NCBI GenBank assembly: GCA_016748015.1
Contig: JAAOMT010000494.1
Location: forward strand, 798,190-862,189
DNA from: Geosiphon pyriformis
Lineage: Eukaryota > Glomeromycota > Glomeromycetes > Archaeosporales > Geosiphonaceae
Length of the DNA: 64,000 nucleotides
Direction of reading: 5' to 3'
In this document: in pieces, positions 19,691-32,179 of the stretch
Position numbering within the stretch: position 1 is the stretch's first letter
Layout of the letters: every line of letters starts with the position of its first letter
Notes under the pieces: model-generated
Told to the model about the DNA's origin: nothing
What the model saw: only the letters and a program-made list of their open reading frames with translations
Databases searched by the model: none
Program-made: the position numbers and the translations under genes

Positions 19691-21715
19691 GTGATGACCA
19701 CACCAAACACAGCAACTTTAGAGTATTACCAGTCAATTTACACCCACTGCAAGCAAAAATTCAACACTCCAGACGGAATTGAAGTTGTCAAGAAATCAGT
19801 ATACCAATACATTGAAAACCGCATCAACAATTATCTTTTTGGAAACTACAACATTTCAGAAGTTAGAAGCAACCTCTACAATAATTTAGTGCACTATTCA
19901 CAATTGGAAACAGAAGACCTGAACAGTAAAACACTTGCTACCTACTTCCAAGAACTTAATTTTAACATTATTGAGTATTGTGAAGAAAAATACCCAGTAC
20001 AATGTAAATACTCTTTTGACTTTGAATCAGAAACAGAAACAAGCAACAAAAACAAACAAAGATTGAAGCAATACTCAAGAACCACTCCAAACACTCCAAT
20101 ACTACAAAAGACACCTGCCAAACACTTGCAAACACCTGAACAAGGAACTAGTATCAAATTACCACTTTCTATTACACCATTTCCAATTTCACTTGTTCAA
20201 CCACAAACACCAAATTTACCACTCAACTGTTTCTCCAGACCAGAAGATTTTCAGTCACCTAGAAATCCTACTCAACAGCAGGAACCAATATCAACAAGTG
20301 CCAATATCATTGATTATTTACTAGAAAACGAAAGTAATCATTCAGAAAGCTTGGAAAGTAAAGAAACTGAATCAGAACCAGAAGAAATTCCAGAAAACGA
20401 AAAAAAAATGGCAACTGCTTACATTGCAAAAATTCCAGAATTTACTGGTGAAGACAATGATACCAGTCCTCAAGAATGGCTTGACAAAGTTCAAAAAGCA
20501 GGAGATGCAAATGGTTGGATTGCAGCAAGAATGCTTAAAGCAATTCCCTACTTTCTCCAAAGAACAGCAGAAGAATAATTTGAAAATTTAGAAGAACCAT
20601 TTGAAAACTGGCAAGCATTCAAAGATGCTTTTCTACAACAATTTACTGACAACAATACCTCTATCACTCTCAGAAACTGCTTTCACAATATCAAACAAGA
20701 AACATTTGAAACTGTTATGACCTATCTTGGAAGATTTAACAAACTTCTTAGATGAATCCGACAATTGGAAACCAATGACTACTATTCTGATGCTCAAATT
20801 CTAGATCAGTTTATAGTAGGGTTAAAAGACAAACTGATTAAGAAAGTCCGTCCACATGCTCCAGCAGACTTAGCAACTGCTATTAGACATGCAAAAAGCT
20901 ATGAAATGGCAATAGAAGAAGCAAATCACACCAAGCTTGTAAACCTTGCAATTGGAGAAACCAGCTCAGCAGCTGAAGAGAAGATAGACCAACTTACAAA
21001 AAAAGTTGAAAGCTACTTCACAAACCAACAACAACCACAAAGATATCAACCCCCACAATGACACAACCAAAACAATTTTGGATCACCATCCAACAGCCAA
21101 TCTTAAAATTGTCATTATTGTGGAATTCCAGGACACTGGAAATGAGATTGTAAAAAATTACAAAGAGACCAACAAAACAGGAGTAATCAACGTTACTCTT
21201 CATCACAACAATCCTATTACCAATCTCCACCACCAACCTATTATTCACCAAGACCACATAATCAAAACAGTTATTATTCACCAGCTCCCACAACCAATGC
21301 AGCAACAATATTAGCAATCTTTACCAATTCAGCCATATCAAACACCACCCACTCAACAATATCAAGTACCAGCAAGAAGATTGGTTCAACATAACCAATT
21401 TACACCCCAAAATCAATTGCAGAGTAACCACAACAGAATCAATTCAAATAACCAGTTGGTTCCCTGAAATTCTGATCAGCAAAGACCTAATCACTATTAC
21501 ACTCAACCCAGTTATCTTACAATACCAGAGGAATCGGATTTTCAACAAACTGTACTTTCTGAAGGTGAAGTTGCAGCACCAAGATCAAACTCTTCCAACC
21601 ACACCATTCCACCAGCTCAAATTGCCCAAAATGCCAATCTGTCAGATATATTTCTATTTGAATTTGAAGCAAATGAATCACCATTTCTGCTTAGTAATGC
21701 AGCAGTCAATGAACA
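19691..21715 (+). pseudogene. gag: gag of A2
   Basis: Only 46 nt separate the LTR from the first in-frame ATG (19694, after a GTG). The first 295 codons are open. The N-terminal third has a Tyr/Leu/Asn-rich helical pattern. It is followed by a Thr/Pro/Gln-rich linker, an acidic stretch (about residues 215-235), and a capsid-like core beginning with Ile-Pro-Glu-Phe-Thr-Gly. Stops: TAA 20576-20578, TGA 20753-20755 and TGA 21059-21061. A CCHC zinc knuckle begins at 21110. An extra C near 21288-21292 shifts the frame by +1, and TGA 21465-21467 follows. Three of these stops are also in A1. Confidence 0.9.
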
Positions 21716-21731
21716 GAAAGCAATTACTGCT

Positions 21732-22829
21732 ATGTACACAGAAGCTATAGTGGAAGGAAAACCCATTTGCTTAATCTTAGATAGTGGATCAGCTGGAAGT
21801 ATCATCACTTACCAGCTGATGCAACAACTTAAACGAAACATAGACAGACCAGCTCAAACAGTTATTGTCACAGCTGATGGTATGAAGAAGACTCCAGTAG
21901 GAGAAATTGATGACTTCCCCTTTACAATTGATGGAATCACCATTCCAGTTAAAGTTCTTGTTATGGATGCACCCCAATATCAAGCTCTAGTCGGAAATGA
22001 TTGGCTTCTCAAGACCAATGCAAACCTAAACTGGAAAACTCAAGAACTTAAAATCTCATACCAAGGACAATATACCATAGTACCTGCAACCTGTGGTACC
22101 TTTAACAAACAATCAGAAAAAGCTCCAGTATTTGAATTTGAAGAAGAGAAGAAAATGCCACTCATTGAAACCTACATGGCTCTTAGATTACCATTCAATT
22201 GGGCTGAGAAAACAGAACAAGAGATTTTTAAAGAATCAAGAGGATGGAAAAAAGTTAGATATTCCACACCAGAACCACAAAAAGAACTACCATACATTCC
22301 ACTAAAATGCAAAGATTGCAAAAAGAAGCTTTCATCTATGAGAGTCTGTATCTCCTCAGAAAAGGAATACAAAACTCGCACTTATTTCTGCAAAGCATGC
22401 CATAGAGAACGATTTGAATCCCCAAAAAGAAGTGAAAAATGGGACAAAACTCCTTGCCTCACATGTAGAGAAATGCTACCAAAAGAATGCAATTGGATTG
22501 ATGTAGCAATAAGAGGAGGAGTATGTGATCAAACCTGTTAATATGCTTTATCAATTTCGGAAAAAGTCAGAAGAAGAACACCATTTGATGCAGCATACAA
22601 CAGTGCTCTCAATAAACTTTACCACTACTCTTATAATGCTGAAATGATTTTTGATCTAGCAATAGCATTGATTAATGGAGCCACACAAAAAAATGTCCAC
22701 CAAATGAAAGAAACTGAATATATTGAGTATACCATAGAATTAGCTGGATTTGATTATGAAGATGAAGTAGAAACCTACCACCAAATTGCAAGCCACACAT
22801 ATTCGACCAAAGAAGCTCAAATTCAATAA
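21732..22829 (+). pseudogene. aspartic protease and Cys-rich module of A2
   Basis: The retropepsin active site is preserved, with Leu-Asp-Ser-Gly-Ser-Ala at residues 16-21, followed by the Gly-Asn-Asp-Trp-Leu landmark. Downstream, at residues about 195-269, is a region with at least four C-x2-C pairs in about 75 residues, ending Cys-Asp-Gln-Thr-Cys. TAA 22539-22541 truncates it where A1 has CAA; the frame then continues to the TAA at 22827-22829, which A1 shares. The protease would process the polyprotein. The role of the Cys-rich module is unknown; zinc or nucleic-acid binding is a guess from the Cys spacing. Confidence 0.88.
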
Positions 22830-22838
22830 TTAGAGCAA

Positions 22839-23684
22839 ATGAACATTCAATTGTGTAAAGAATGTGTTATGCCTTGTGATGACCAATGGTGTTTAGAATG
22901 TTATGCTCTTAGCATTCCTCTGTCAGATGAGAATGATGAAAATGAAATCAAATTTGGAGTATTTGAACTAATAGAAGAACTACCAACTGCTCCCATCTAT
23001 CTTCTTGAAAAGCAACTACCTCTACAACTTAAATATTTTGACAACCATGGCCAAGAAATCAGACTGGAAAAAGCACACGAAATTAATGCTGGATATGATC
23101 TAAGATACCCAGGAAAAGATACTTTGGTTCTCCAACCAAAGTCCTTAACAAAAATCAATCTCAAAATTGCTCTTGAAATTCCACCAGGAGCAATGGTTCA
23201 AATTGCCTCCAGATTATCATTGGCAAGCAAAAAAATCAATATTAGAGAAGGAGTTATAGATGCAGAATACACTGGAGACATTACTATTATGTTACAGAAC
23301 GAGACAGACAAACCATTCAAAATTGAACATGCTGAAAAAATTGCTCAAGCAATTTACTTATCCTTAATCAACATTTCGGGATTACAATCAGTAAACAACA
23401 GAGAACCATTGGAAAAAAGTGAAAGAGGAACTCAAGATTTTGGTTCAACTGGACGATTTACAATTTCAGTAAATATAGCTCTTAATACACAAAATGAATC
23501 TCACCAGATTCTTCAACTTTCCCAGCCAATTACAATTTCACCTTTTGGAGAATATCACGAAATTTATACTTGTTCAAAACTCACCACTACACAACAAATC
23601 TTTGAATCCAATGAACAAATCTGTTTGAAGCATGAAATCTCAATTCCAAACATTTATATTCCCAAAAGAATGAGAAAATTTTGA
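22839..23684 (+). pseudogene. dUTPase domain of A2 pol
   Basis: After a short Cys cluster (C-x2-C...C-x2-C, residues 6-28) comes a trimeric-type dUTPase at about residues 66-210. Motif 1 contains Asn-Ala-Gly-Tyr-Asp-Leu. Motif 2 has Gln-Ile-Ala-Ser-Arg followed by Leu-Ser-Leu in place of the usual Ser-Ser-Leu. Motif 3 has Gly-Val-Ile-Asp-Ala-Glu-Tyr-Thr-Gly-Asp. Motif 4 is Glu-Lys-Ile-Ala-Gln. Motif 5 is Gly-Thr-Gln-Asp-Phe-Gly-Ser-Thr-Gly-Arg, where Gly-Phe-Gly is usual. dUTPase hydrolyses dUTP to dUMP and limits uracil in newly made cDNA. It lies between the protease and RT in the gag-pol frame. TGA 23682-23684 ends the open part. Confidence 0.88.
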
Positions 23685-25301
23685 GTTACATTCTACAACC
23701 CCAATAATTACTCTATTGTTTTATTAAACAAACTAGAAATTGGAATCATACACAGCAATATTTTTCAAGATGAAAACCCTCAAATTGTCTCTAATTTCAT
23801 TGAAATTGTAAGGCACACTCTATTCCCAAATCCAAATATCATTTCCACTACTGAAAACTACTACTTTTTGGAAAAAAAACTCTCTCAAATCAACATGGGT
23901 TCCTTAAAATCTCAACAACAAAGACAATTGAAACAATTGATAGCTGAATTTGCAGATATATTTGCAAAAGACAACAATAACTTGGGAAAAACAAACATTG
24001 TTCAATATCAGATCCATACAGGAAATGCTCTACCAAAACGTCAACAAGCCTATTGAGTGCCACCTGCTAGCCACTAATTCATCAGAGAAGAGGTCCAAAA
24101 AATGCTCAATAATGGATTGATTTAACCATCAAGAAGTCTTTGGGCCTTACCAGTAGTTTTAGTTAAAAAGAAAAATGAAAAAATCAGATTCTGTGTCGAT
24201 TATAAACAACTGAATAGTGTTATAATTAGAGATGCCTACCCTCTTCCAAGAATTAATAACATGCTAGATGCTCTTGGAAAAGCCAAGTTCTTCTCAACTT
24301 TAGACTTGGAAAGTGGATACTGGCAAGTCGAAATGGACCCAAAAGACCAACCCAAAACAGTATTTACCACCCAAGAAGGAAACTATGAGTTCAATATTAT
24401 GCCTTTTGAACTCTGCAATGTACCAGCAACATTCCAACAACTCATGAATGTTGTATATGAAGGACTCTTATGGCAATCAATAGTTGTTTACCTTGATGAC
24501 ACTAATGTGTACTCACCAAGCTTTGAAGCCCATCTTATTCATCTGCAAGAAGTTTTTCAACAATTACAGAAAGCAAGATTGAAGTTGAATATTGAGAAAT
24601 GTCACTTTGGAAAAACAAGCTTAATCTTTCTTGGACACATTGTTAGCAAAGATGGAGTCAAACCAAACCCTGGAACAATTAGTGCTGTCAAAAACTTCCA
24701 AACCCCAAAAAATACCACAGAGCTATGAGGATTTGTAAAATTAGCCTTCTATTATTGAAAATTCATCAAAGAATTCTTAGAAATTGCCAAACCACTCAAT
24801 TATCTCACCAATAAAAATGTGCCATACAAATGGACTGAAAAACAACAAAAAGCATTTGAAACCCTCAAAACAAAGCTGACAACAGTCCCAGTTCTTGCTT
24901 ACCCAGACTTCAACAAACAATTTCAATTAGCCACTGATGCTTCACACATAGCATTTGGTGCTATCTTATCACAAGTAGATGAAAATAGGCAAGAACAAGT
25001 CATTGCTTATGCTAGTAGAACACTCAAACCAACAGAACTAAAATATGGCTCAACTGAATTAGAAACTGCTACAGTTATTTGGGCTCTTAAACATTTTCAA
25101 CAATATCTAAAGAATGGAAAAGAATTTGACATAATAACGGACAACATTGGTCTCAAATGGCTCAATAAAAAGAAAACTGAACAAAGTGCCAAACAGTCTT
25201 GATAGAATGACTTCCTAGCAGACTACAGATATATTGTACACCACAAACCAGGAAAACTACATACCAATGTTGATAGTCTCTCAAGAATGAGACAAGATTA
25301 A
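23685..25301 (+). pseudogene. pol: reverse transcriptase and RNase H of A2
   Basis: The linker (23685-24050) leads into the RT palm, with a Tyr-Leu-Asp-Asp motif near 24489-24500 and Phe-Leu-Gly-His downstream. RNase H opens at Ala-Thr-Asp-Ala-Ser (about 24930). Stops at 24054 (TGA), 24075 (TAA), 24123 (TAA), 24726-24728 (TGA), 24756-24758 (TGA), 25200-25202 (TGA) and 25299-25301 (TAA) break the frame. A1 has CAA at 3015, opposite the TGA at 24054, and CGA at 4161, opposite the TGA at 25200. The changes therefore arose separately in each copy. Confidence 0.92.
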
Positions 25302-25358
25302 TACCAACAATAATTCCACTACAACTTACCAACTTACCAACAAAATAACCAAACAAGA

Positions 25359-26744
25359 ATAGATCCCAGAAATTACAGCAATCTTAAAAATTATTTGAAG
25401 ACTCTTACCATACCAGAAAACTGGTTTCCAAGTGAAAAACATTGTTTACAATACCAATCAAAACAATATTTTATACACCAGAACAAAATCTATTATAAAA
25501 ATCACAGAAACCCAAACCAACTACTCAGATTAGTACAAGAGAATAAAAAAGAAACAATTTTATACAACATATACACAGATTCATCTTTAGCACACTTGGG
25601 AAGAGATGAAACAATTCAAAAAACCCTTGAACATTATTTTTGGCCTCACATGCAAAAAGACATTTGACAATATATAGAATCTTGTAATAGTTGTCAAAGA
25701 AGAAGAGGAACTCACCCCACAGAATTTTTAAATCCAATCAAAGTTGGACAACCTTTTGACAGAGTTGGAATTAATTTAGTCAGACCATTACCTATCACAA
25801 CCCAAGAAAATTGTTATATTGCAGTTGCAGTGGATTATCTTACCAAATGGCTTGAAGCTAGAGCCATCCAAAGAGCAGATGCAAAATCAGTAGCAAAATT
25901 CATCTATGAAGACATTATCTGTAGACATGGATGCCCAATTGAACTCTTATCTGATCAAAGAACACATTTTGTGAACAACTTGATACAAGAAATTTGTGAA
26001 CAATTCAATGTCAAAAGACTTTTATCATCACCTTATCACCCTCAAACAAATGGACTTGTAGAATGTTTCAACAGAACATTGTGTGAATTTCTAGCCAAAG
26101 TCTCAACAGACTTTGAGCAGGAATGGGATATCTTTATTCCATCAGTGTTACTAGCATACAGAACACTAAAACAAGATACTATGAAACACACACCATTTGA
26201 TCTTACATATGAAAGAACAGCAACATTACCAATTAATTTCACAGTGGAAACATACCCAGTGCAACCAATCAATGAAAAAAACTTTCAAGAAACACTCCAA
26301 AGAAGAGCTTACACTCTTCTTAGTATACTGGAAGGAAAAAGAAGAATAGCAGCAACTCATATTAAACATTTCCAAGCTCAACAAAAAGAAAGACATGACA
26401 ACAAATTACCACCTATTACCAACGAATTTAAAGTTGGAAATAAAGTTCTCTTACACAGAACTAAGGCTGAAAAACAATGGAGTGGGAAATTTGAAAACAA
26501 ATGGGATGGACCATTTTATATTCACAAAATTCTAGACAATGAATCATACAAGTTAAGACTTGATAACAAAATACTAGCAAAAGTTGCACATAGAGACAGA
26601 TTGAAACATTATTATTCCAGAAACAATCCTGAACCATTAATTCCACAAATTGGTACACATTCCTTTTTAATTAATCCTGAAGATATTTTCCGAAATTTAG
26701 AACCAATAATTATAATAGAACAACAACCAAACTTGAACACTTAA
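25359..26744 (+). pseudogene. integrase of A2
   Basis: The HHCC module spans about 25565-25700, broken by TGA near 25665. The DDE core spans 25830-26090 (Val-Asp-Tyr-Leu-Thr; Leu-Ser-Asp-Gln; Gly-Leu-Val-Glu). The last 304 codons (25830-26744) are fully open and include the GPY/F-like Trp-Asp-Gly-Pro-Phe-Tyr motif near 26505. The natural stop is TAA 26742-26744. No chromodomain is present; the tail is Pro/Ile/Asn-rich. Confidence 0.92.
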
Positions 26745-26889
26745 ATTTTACAATAATTCTCCAATAAAAACACAAAGACAAAAATAGTAAATAAATTACA
26801 AAAACACCCAAACCCAAAAACAAATAAAAACCCCATATTCCAAAAATAATTTTTCTTATTCTCTTTTTTCATAATTAGTCAATTTTATC

Positions 26890-27598
26890 ATGATTATTCC
26901 CCGAAATATTCAACAAATATCCCAAAAGTTAATGTTAGCCTTAAAAACACTTCCTGACTTATTCATAATGATTAATGGAAGTTAAATTAATTACATTCAG
27001 AAAGAAACCACAGCCCCAATAGCAAATCATTCACAGAATTATCACTCCTATAGAAAAAAAACAAGAAGTCACTCTGAAAATAGATTACTAAGACTTTTGA
27101 AGCAAACACTAGAAGAAAATCTTTTAATTGCCCCTATTAACATTCCATCAAATGCTACAATGCGACAAAAAACTTCTACTACTTCTCAATGAACAGAACA
27201 ATAAACACACCCCTATCTATAAATACTTTCACATTGAAAAGACACTTTATAAACGAAAACTAGAACTTGAAGCAACAAATCTCACTTCTGAAGCTATACA
27301 AAAACAAATTCACAATAAATTCAAAACAGCAGCTGGACTAACAAACACTCACTACAAACTTAGAGCAGCTTTTAGATTCTATGATTTGTTTAATACTTGT
27401 AAAAATGTTCTACAAAATCCAATACTACAACCAATGAAAGTCCAATACATTGGCAAACTCACAGAACTGGAATTTCAACAATTTTCAGACCAGATTACTT
27501 CAATTATTTTGGATCACTATCTCAATATTACAGATAGTGCTTGGACTTCGACAGAGCTCAGTCTTGAGAAGAAGATTATATTACCAGTAGAATTTTAA
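26890..27598 (+). pseudogene. ORF3 of A2
   Basis: It starts at ATG 26890 and matches ORF3 of A1. It is broken by TAA near 26983 and by one inserted A near 27168-27173. The C-terminal 156 codons (27128-27598) are open and end in the 3' LTR, as in A1. The C-terminal half reads Phe-Lys-Thr-Ala-Ala...Tyr-Lys-Leu-Arg-Ala-Ala-Phe, then a Leu/Asn-rich helical stretch. Function is unknown. Confidence 0.75.
27544..27578 (+). promoter_or_regulatory. pre-LTR box and polypurine tract of A2
   Basis: The 18-nt box at 27544-27561 has core AGAGCTCA (G to A against A1). The purine run GAGAAGAAGA at 27566-27575 directly precedes the 3' LTR. Confidence 0.7.
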
Positions 27599-28548
27599 CT
27601 ATTAATTAGCATAAAATTACTCTTATAATTCCTATAATTAATTAGTATATTAATATCATTTCAAATTATCATTTATTATTTAATTAATTATTACATATCA
27701 CGATTCAATCAAAATAATCTAATTAGTATAACAGAAAGTAGGATAATCAAATTACACAATACTTTGAACTTTGTAATATTCAAAAATTTGCCGAAATTTA
27801 CAGAAATTCGCCGAAATTATGAATAGTTCACCCAAATTAATTAATAGTTCAGTGAAATAACTTGTAGTTTATCAAAATGTATCTTTAATTCGCCAAAATT
27901 TGAGCAAAAAAAAAAGTGCAAGTTCATAGACTAGTACTACAACAAGTTGTATAAAAAAAGAGCTTTTCTTTTCAAGAAAATATATTTTACTTTAGATTTA
28001 TTACTTAGAACCATTCCTATACACACAAAAAGAAATAAATATCAAATAATTTGAAAAACCAAATTCTTTAATTATTGCACTTGGAAAATTCCCAAAACCC
28101 AACTAACATTTTGAAATTGATTAGCTACCAATTTCAGTAAACTGTTAGTGACTCCAGGCCTGGATAGAAAACGCTTCCCTTGATAAAATCCTATTTCTTT
28201 TACATTTCTTTTATTTTTTTTTTATTTTCTTATTACAATCATTAGGGTAGCCTACAGACAAGATTCCTGTAGAAGAGTTGACTTTCACAGCAAAGTAACT
28301 ACACATTTTTAATGAGCTTTCAGATGAGCAATTCTTGGGAAAGAGTTGACATTTACTACAATATAACTACACAAAGTAACTGGCATGGAATTGGCTATTC
28401 CACTTATAAGCCCAGCAGTTCAAATTATAGGAGATAATTTGAAAATAAATTCAGTTACTAGAGATTCAACTACTTCCTGAAAACGTAAATTCACAGCAAA
28501 TCAACATTACCAACATTTAAGAAAAGAGACCAAAAACCTCTGATAACA
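27579..28548 (+). repeat. 3' LTR of A2 (970 bp)
   Basis: It starts TATTACC (mutated TGTTACC) and ends GATAACA (mutated GGTAACA). It differs from the 5' LTR by scattered, mostly C/T and G/A changes. The flank GCGA continues B2 gag. Confidence 0.95.
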
Positions 28549-29800
28549 GCGACAAAGAAAAACAACCAGCATTAGCACTCAGAAAACACTCGAATATGCA
28601 GACACCAATCTTCTTAAATGTAATCAGTAACACCCCACTCATTAACTGGATCATGGCTTACCAGGATATCACTAAATTGGAAAAATTCTTTGGTAAAGAA
28701 AATAACGCATATTCTTGGATTGCAGATGCCAAGAAAGCAATTATTGCTAATGGTTGGGATGATGACCACACAATTCAGACACTGCAGTTTTTTTTGACTA
28801 GAACTACTGATTCATGGTACCAGAGTCTTGCAAAGAAACCTACTTCTTTTACAGAGTTTAAACTCATATTTCTGCAATACTTTTGTGATCCTAATACACT
28901 TATTCGATTGCAAAATCAATTCAGTATAATAAAACAAAATGACCATGAAGTAGTAACTACTTATTTCAGAAGATTTAATCAAGTTCTTTGACAAATTCTA
29001 GCCATTGAGCAGAATTATTATACCACCACGCAAGTCCTCAATCAATTTGTTAAAGGACTAAAGAACAGCTTCCTAAGATCCATATGATCTTGCCATCCAA
29101 CAAATCTACAAGAAGCAGTCGCTTTTGCTCGCAATTTTGAATCCACAGAACAAGAAGTGAACTATACTCAAGCCGTAAATTTAGCCATCAATAGAACTTC
29201 TAACATCAATGCAAAAATAACTTAATTAAGTGAGAAATTAACTCAGAAAATTGAGGGATTCTTAGCCAGAACCACAGAAACTTACCAACTACTACAACGA
29301 AGAGAAAATAACAACAACAGCAGATACCTACAGCAACAAAACTGTCAGCAACAGCAACAACCTTGGAGATCCAATCCCTATAACTGTTACTACTACCAGA
29401 AACCTAAACACATTGCCTGTAATTGCAAAAAGAAAATAATAGACCAAACTCAAAGAAACCAATACCAGCAACCAAGATATTAGCAAAACATGGTATTCCA
29501 ATATTCCATACTTCAAAATCAACTGTCCCAGTATGCACAACAAATCCCATATAGTCAACTATCACTCCAAAATTATTATCAACTATTACCAATAACACAA
29601 GCAATTTCTCATTATTAAACTCCTCCTTATAGTCTGCCCAGATCTCGAGCCATAGACTATAATCAGAGATAGAGAAATTTCAACAACAATCAGGTACAAA
29701 CCAACAACAGACTGTCTCAACCAATCTCTCGTGGTTCTGCCCAATTTTGATCAGCACCAACCAAATACCTGAATTAAGCTTCCTATTTTGGTCTCATAAA
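28549..29800 (+). pseudogene. gag: gag of B2, second part (after A2)
   Basis: This resumes at the interrupted codons. The capsid-like core lies at about 28650-29000 (Leu-Glu-Lys-Phe-Phe-Gly; Tyr-Ser-Trp-Ile-Ala-Asp-Ala), with 131 open codons at 28596-28991. TGA near 28989 falls at a position equivalent to the TGA in gag of A1, A2 and B1. A Gln/Asn-rich tail and a decayed CCHC knuckle (about 29385-29430, second Cys changed to Tyr) follow. B1 retains an intact knuckle near 39650-39700 (minus). Confidence 0.85.
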
Positions 29801-29809
29801 AGACCAGGG

Positions 29810-31300
29810 TTTTGATAAATCTACATCTGTGGAAAGAAGGAATGTAGAACAAATCTCTCAATCTTCCAAGCCAACAAAAAGTAATATCTCACCAGCCACT
29901 ATTACTGAGGATACCACTCTAGCTGCCATATTTCCTTTTGACATTGATAATTTGAACATTTATAGTCTTTTTAGTAAAGCAGCTATCAATCAAGATAAAC
30001 CAATAACAGCTCTATACACTGATGCCAAAGTCAGAGAAATAGATATTAAATTAATTCTGGATAGTAGATCAGCCAGTAGCATAATTACAAAGCAGCTCAT
30101 GGACCAACTAGATTACTGAGTAGACCATGCTGCTACTGCCCGGATTATTACAGCAGATGGAAACACAAAAACCCCAATAAGAAAAATTGACAACTTTCTC
30201 TTCGAGATTAATGAAATCCAGATCCCTACTAAAGTACTTGTCATGGAAGCTACTTAATATCAAGCTCTGGTAGGAAATAATTGGTTGTCAAAAGCCAATA
30301 CTACTTTTGATTGGAACACCCAAGAACTTCAACTCATGTTCAATGAACAGCATGCTCGAATCCCAGCTATGTGTGGATACTTTAAAACCCAACATACTGA
30401 GGAACCTCTTATTGAATTTGAAGACATATCACTACCACTGATTATCAAAATCTATTAGGTTTCATGGGCAAACAATTATCAAACTGAACTATCTTCACCA
30501 CCAACCTGAGAAGAAAAAGAAAAAGGCAAAGCCAAAGAAAAACTCCAATCATCATTACTAGAATACATAATCTTGAACCAAAAAAATTTATTTTACCAAC
30601 TTTCAAGACTAATATGTGTTGATTGTGGAAAGAAGCTATCCACTATGGGTACATGTATCAGAGACAACAAAAAATGGCCCACTGCCACCAAATACTACTG
30701 CAGACCTTGTTTACTGGAAAGATTTGGACAACCAAAACGACAAAGCAAATGAGACAACATGCCATGCTTTGCATGTAGTGAAATCCTGCCTGATGAAAAA
30801 CTCTGAAATGATGTGCCTGACAAATGAGAAACATGTAACAAGACTTGTTAATACATCATATTAATCAATAATTGGGTATGAAAAAAAACTCCCATCGAGA
30901 ATGCTTGGAAACAAGCACTCAATAAGCTGGACAGTTATCTACATAATCATCATAAAATTTGGAGAATGGCAAGTGCCAAAGCTGAAGACACCACACCTGA
31001 AGAAATACGAGAAATCAAGAACAACCCTTGGATGCCTGAATATAATGGACCTGACTACCTCATAGATAATTTCATCACAGATGACTCTGACACATTTCAG
31101 AACTGATATCAAGAATTAGTCTTAACCCAAGAAAAACAAGAACAGTGTTTAGCTGATCTAAATACCAAACTATGCGATCACTGCTTAATTTTTTGCCACT
31201 TCTAATACTGCGACAAGTGTAATCTCATATTCAACCCACCTCCCAGAATCCTATACCTGATCACTAAATTACCTAAATCTAAGAAAAAAGAGGAATTACT
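29810..31300 (+). pseudogene. aspartic protease and Cys-rich module of B2
   Basis: The open stretch at 29829-30119 contains the retropepsin site reading Leu-Asp-Ser-Arg-Ser-Ala, where Arg replaces the Gly of A2 (GGA to AGA). A stop follows at 30117-30119. Downstream (30230-30300) lies a Gly-Asn-Asn-Trp-Leu landmark. At 30610-30860 C-x2-C pairs are arranged as in family A, beginning Cys-Val-Asp-Cys-Gly-Lys-Lys-Leu-Ser. A second Cys cluster sits near 31165-31220. Many stops are present. Confidence 0.82.
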
Positions 31301-31310
31301 CACCAAGGAC

Positions 31311-31860
31311 ATGTTATTTCAAGAGCTGAATCAGACTACCAAAATAGAACAATATCTTGCATATCCAGATCTCTCCAAAGAATTAGAATTAAAGTGGTAC
31401 AGTGACAATGACAAAGGAATATGCCCAGAAAAAGCACATAAGACCAATGCAGGTTTTGACTTAAAATACCTTGGACAATCACCCATAGTTATAGTTCTAT
31501 ATTCTCTGGTAAAAATAGATCTCAAAATAGCACTAGAAATTTCTATTAGCACCATGGTACAAATAGTGTCTAGATCGAGTCTTGTAAAGAAAAAAATCAA
31601 CATAAAAGAAGGAATTATTGATGCCAGATATATGGGAAACATTATTGTGATGCTACAGAACAATTCAGACAAATCTTACAAGATCAAATCTCACAAAAAG
31701 ATTGCTCAAGTCATCTTCTTACCTTTAGTCAAAATATCCCAACTAGTCCTGGTTACCACATAAGAAAAATTAGGCCTTACTGCTCAAGGAATTAATAGGT
31801 TTGGCTTAAGTGGAAGAGAGAACGTAATGGTCAATTTTACAGAGAAGAATAGTGACCAGG
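31311..31860 (+). pseudogene. dUTPase domain of B2 pol
   Basis: Motifs in order: Thr-Asn-Ala-Gly-Phe-Asp-Leu (about 31442), Gln-Ile-Val-Ser-Arg-Ser-Ser-Leu (31559-31582), Gly-Ile-Ile-Asp-Ala-Arg-Tyr-Met-Gly-Asn (31611-31640), Lys-Lys-Ile-Ala-Gln (31695-31709) and Gly-Ile-Asn-Arg-Phe-Gly-Leu-Ser-Gly-Arg (about 31788-31818). TAA near 31761 separates motifs 4 and 5. The location between the Cys-rich module and RT matches family A. Confidence 0.85.
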
Positions 31861-32179
31861 TAGAACTTATCTACACTGACACCATTATTTCCATCCCTCT
31901 TTATCAGTAGTACATTCTCAAAGTTGACCAAAAGATTTAGAACCAAGCACTAGTCTTCAAGGCTGATTTTGAGATCTGCTTATTAGCTGACATCACTAAT
32001 CTGTACTTACTAGTCAAAGCTTATAAACACTTCAAAATTCCCATCCACAATCCAACCAAAGACATTATCAAAATTCCTAAGGGAACCCTTGTTGCTTCCA
32101 TATCTTCAGATATTCAGAATCCAGAAAAACCCCAGCCCATTTCAGATTTCACTCAATTGTTCTTGTTCTGTAATATTAT

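Larger units (their letters stand above)
18675..28548 (+). mobile_element. LTR retrotransposon A2 (Ty3/Gypsy type), complete 9.9 kb copy
   Basis: It has a 971-bp 5' LTR (18675-19645), primer-binding site, gag, protease, Cys-rich module, dUTPase, RT/RNase H, integrase, ORF3, polypurine tract and a 970-bp 3' LTR (27579-28548). The flanks are GCAA (18671-18674) and GCGA (28549-28552); the empty site preserved in B1 reads GCGA. This is a 4-bp duplication with one G to A change. Gag-pol has one frameshift near 21290 and numerous stops, so the copy is defective. It is the innermost visible element of the longest nesting chain. Confidence 0.95.

Noticed and set aside
25830-26744. A chromodomain at the C-terminus of integrase
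   Set aside because: The sequence after the GPY/F-like motif is Pro/Ile/Asn-rich and lacks the aromatic pattern of a chromodomain.
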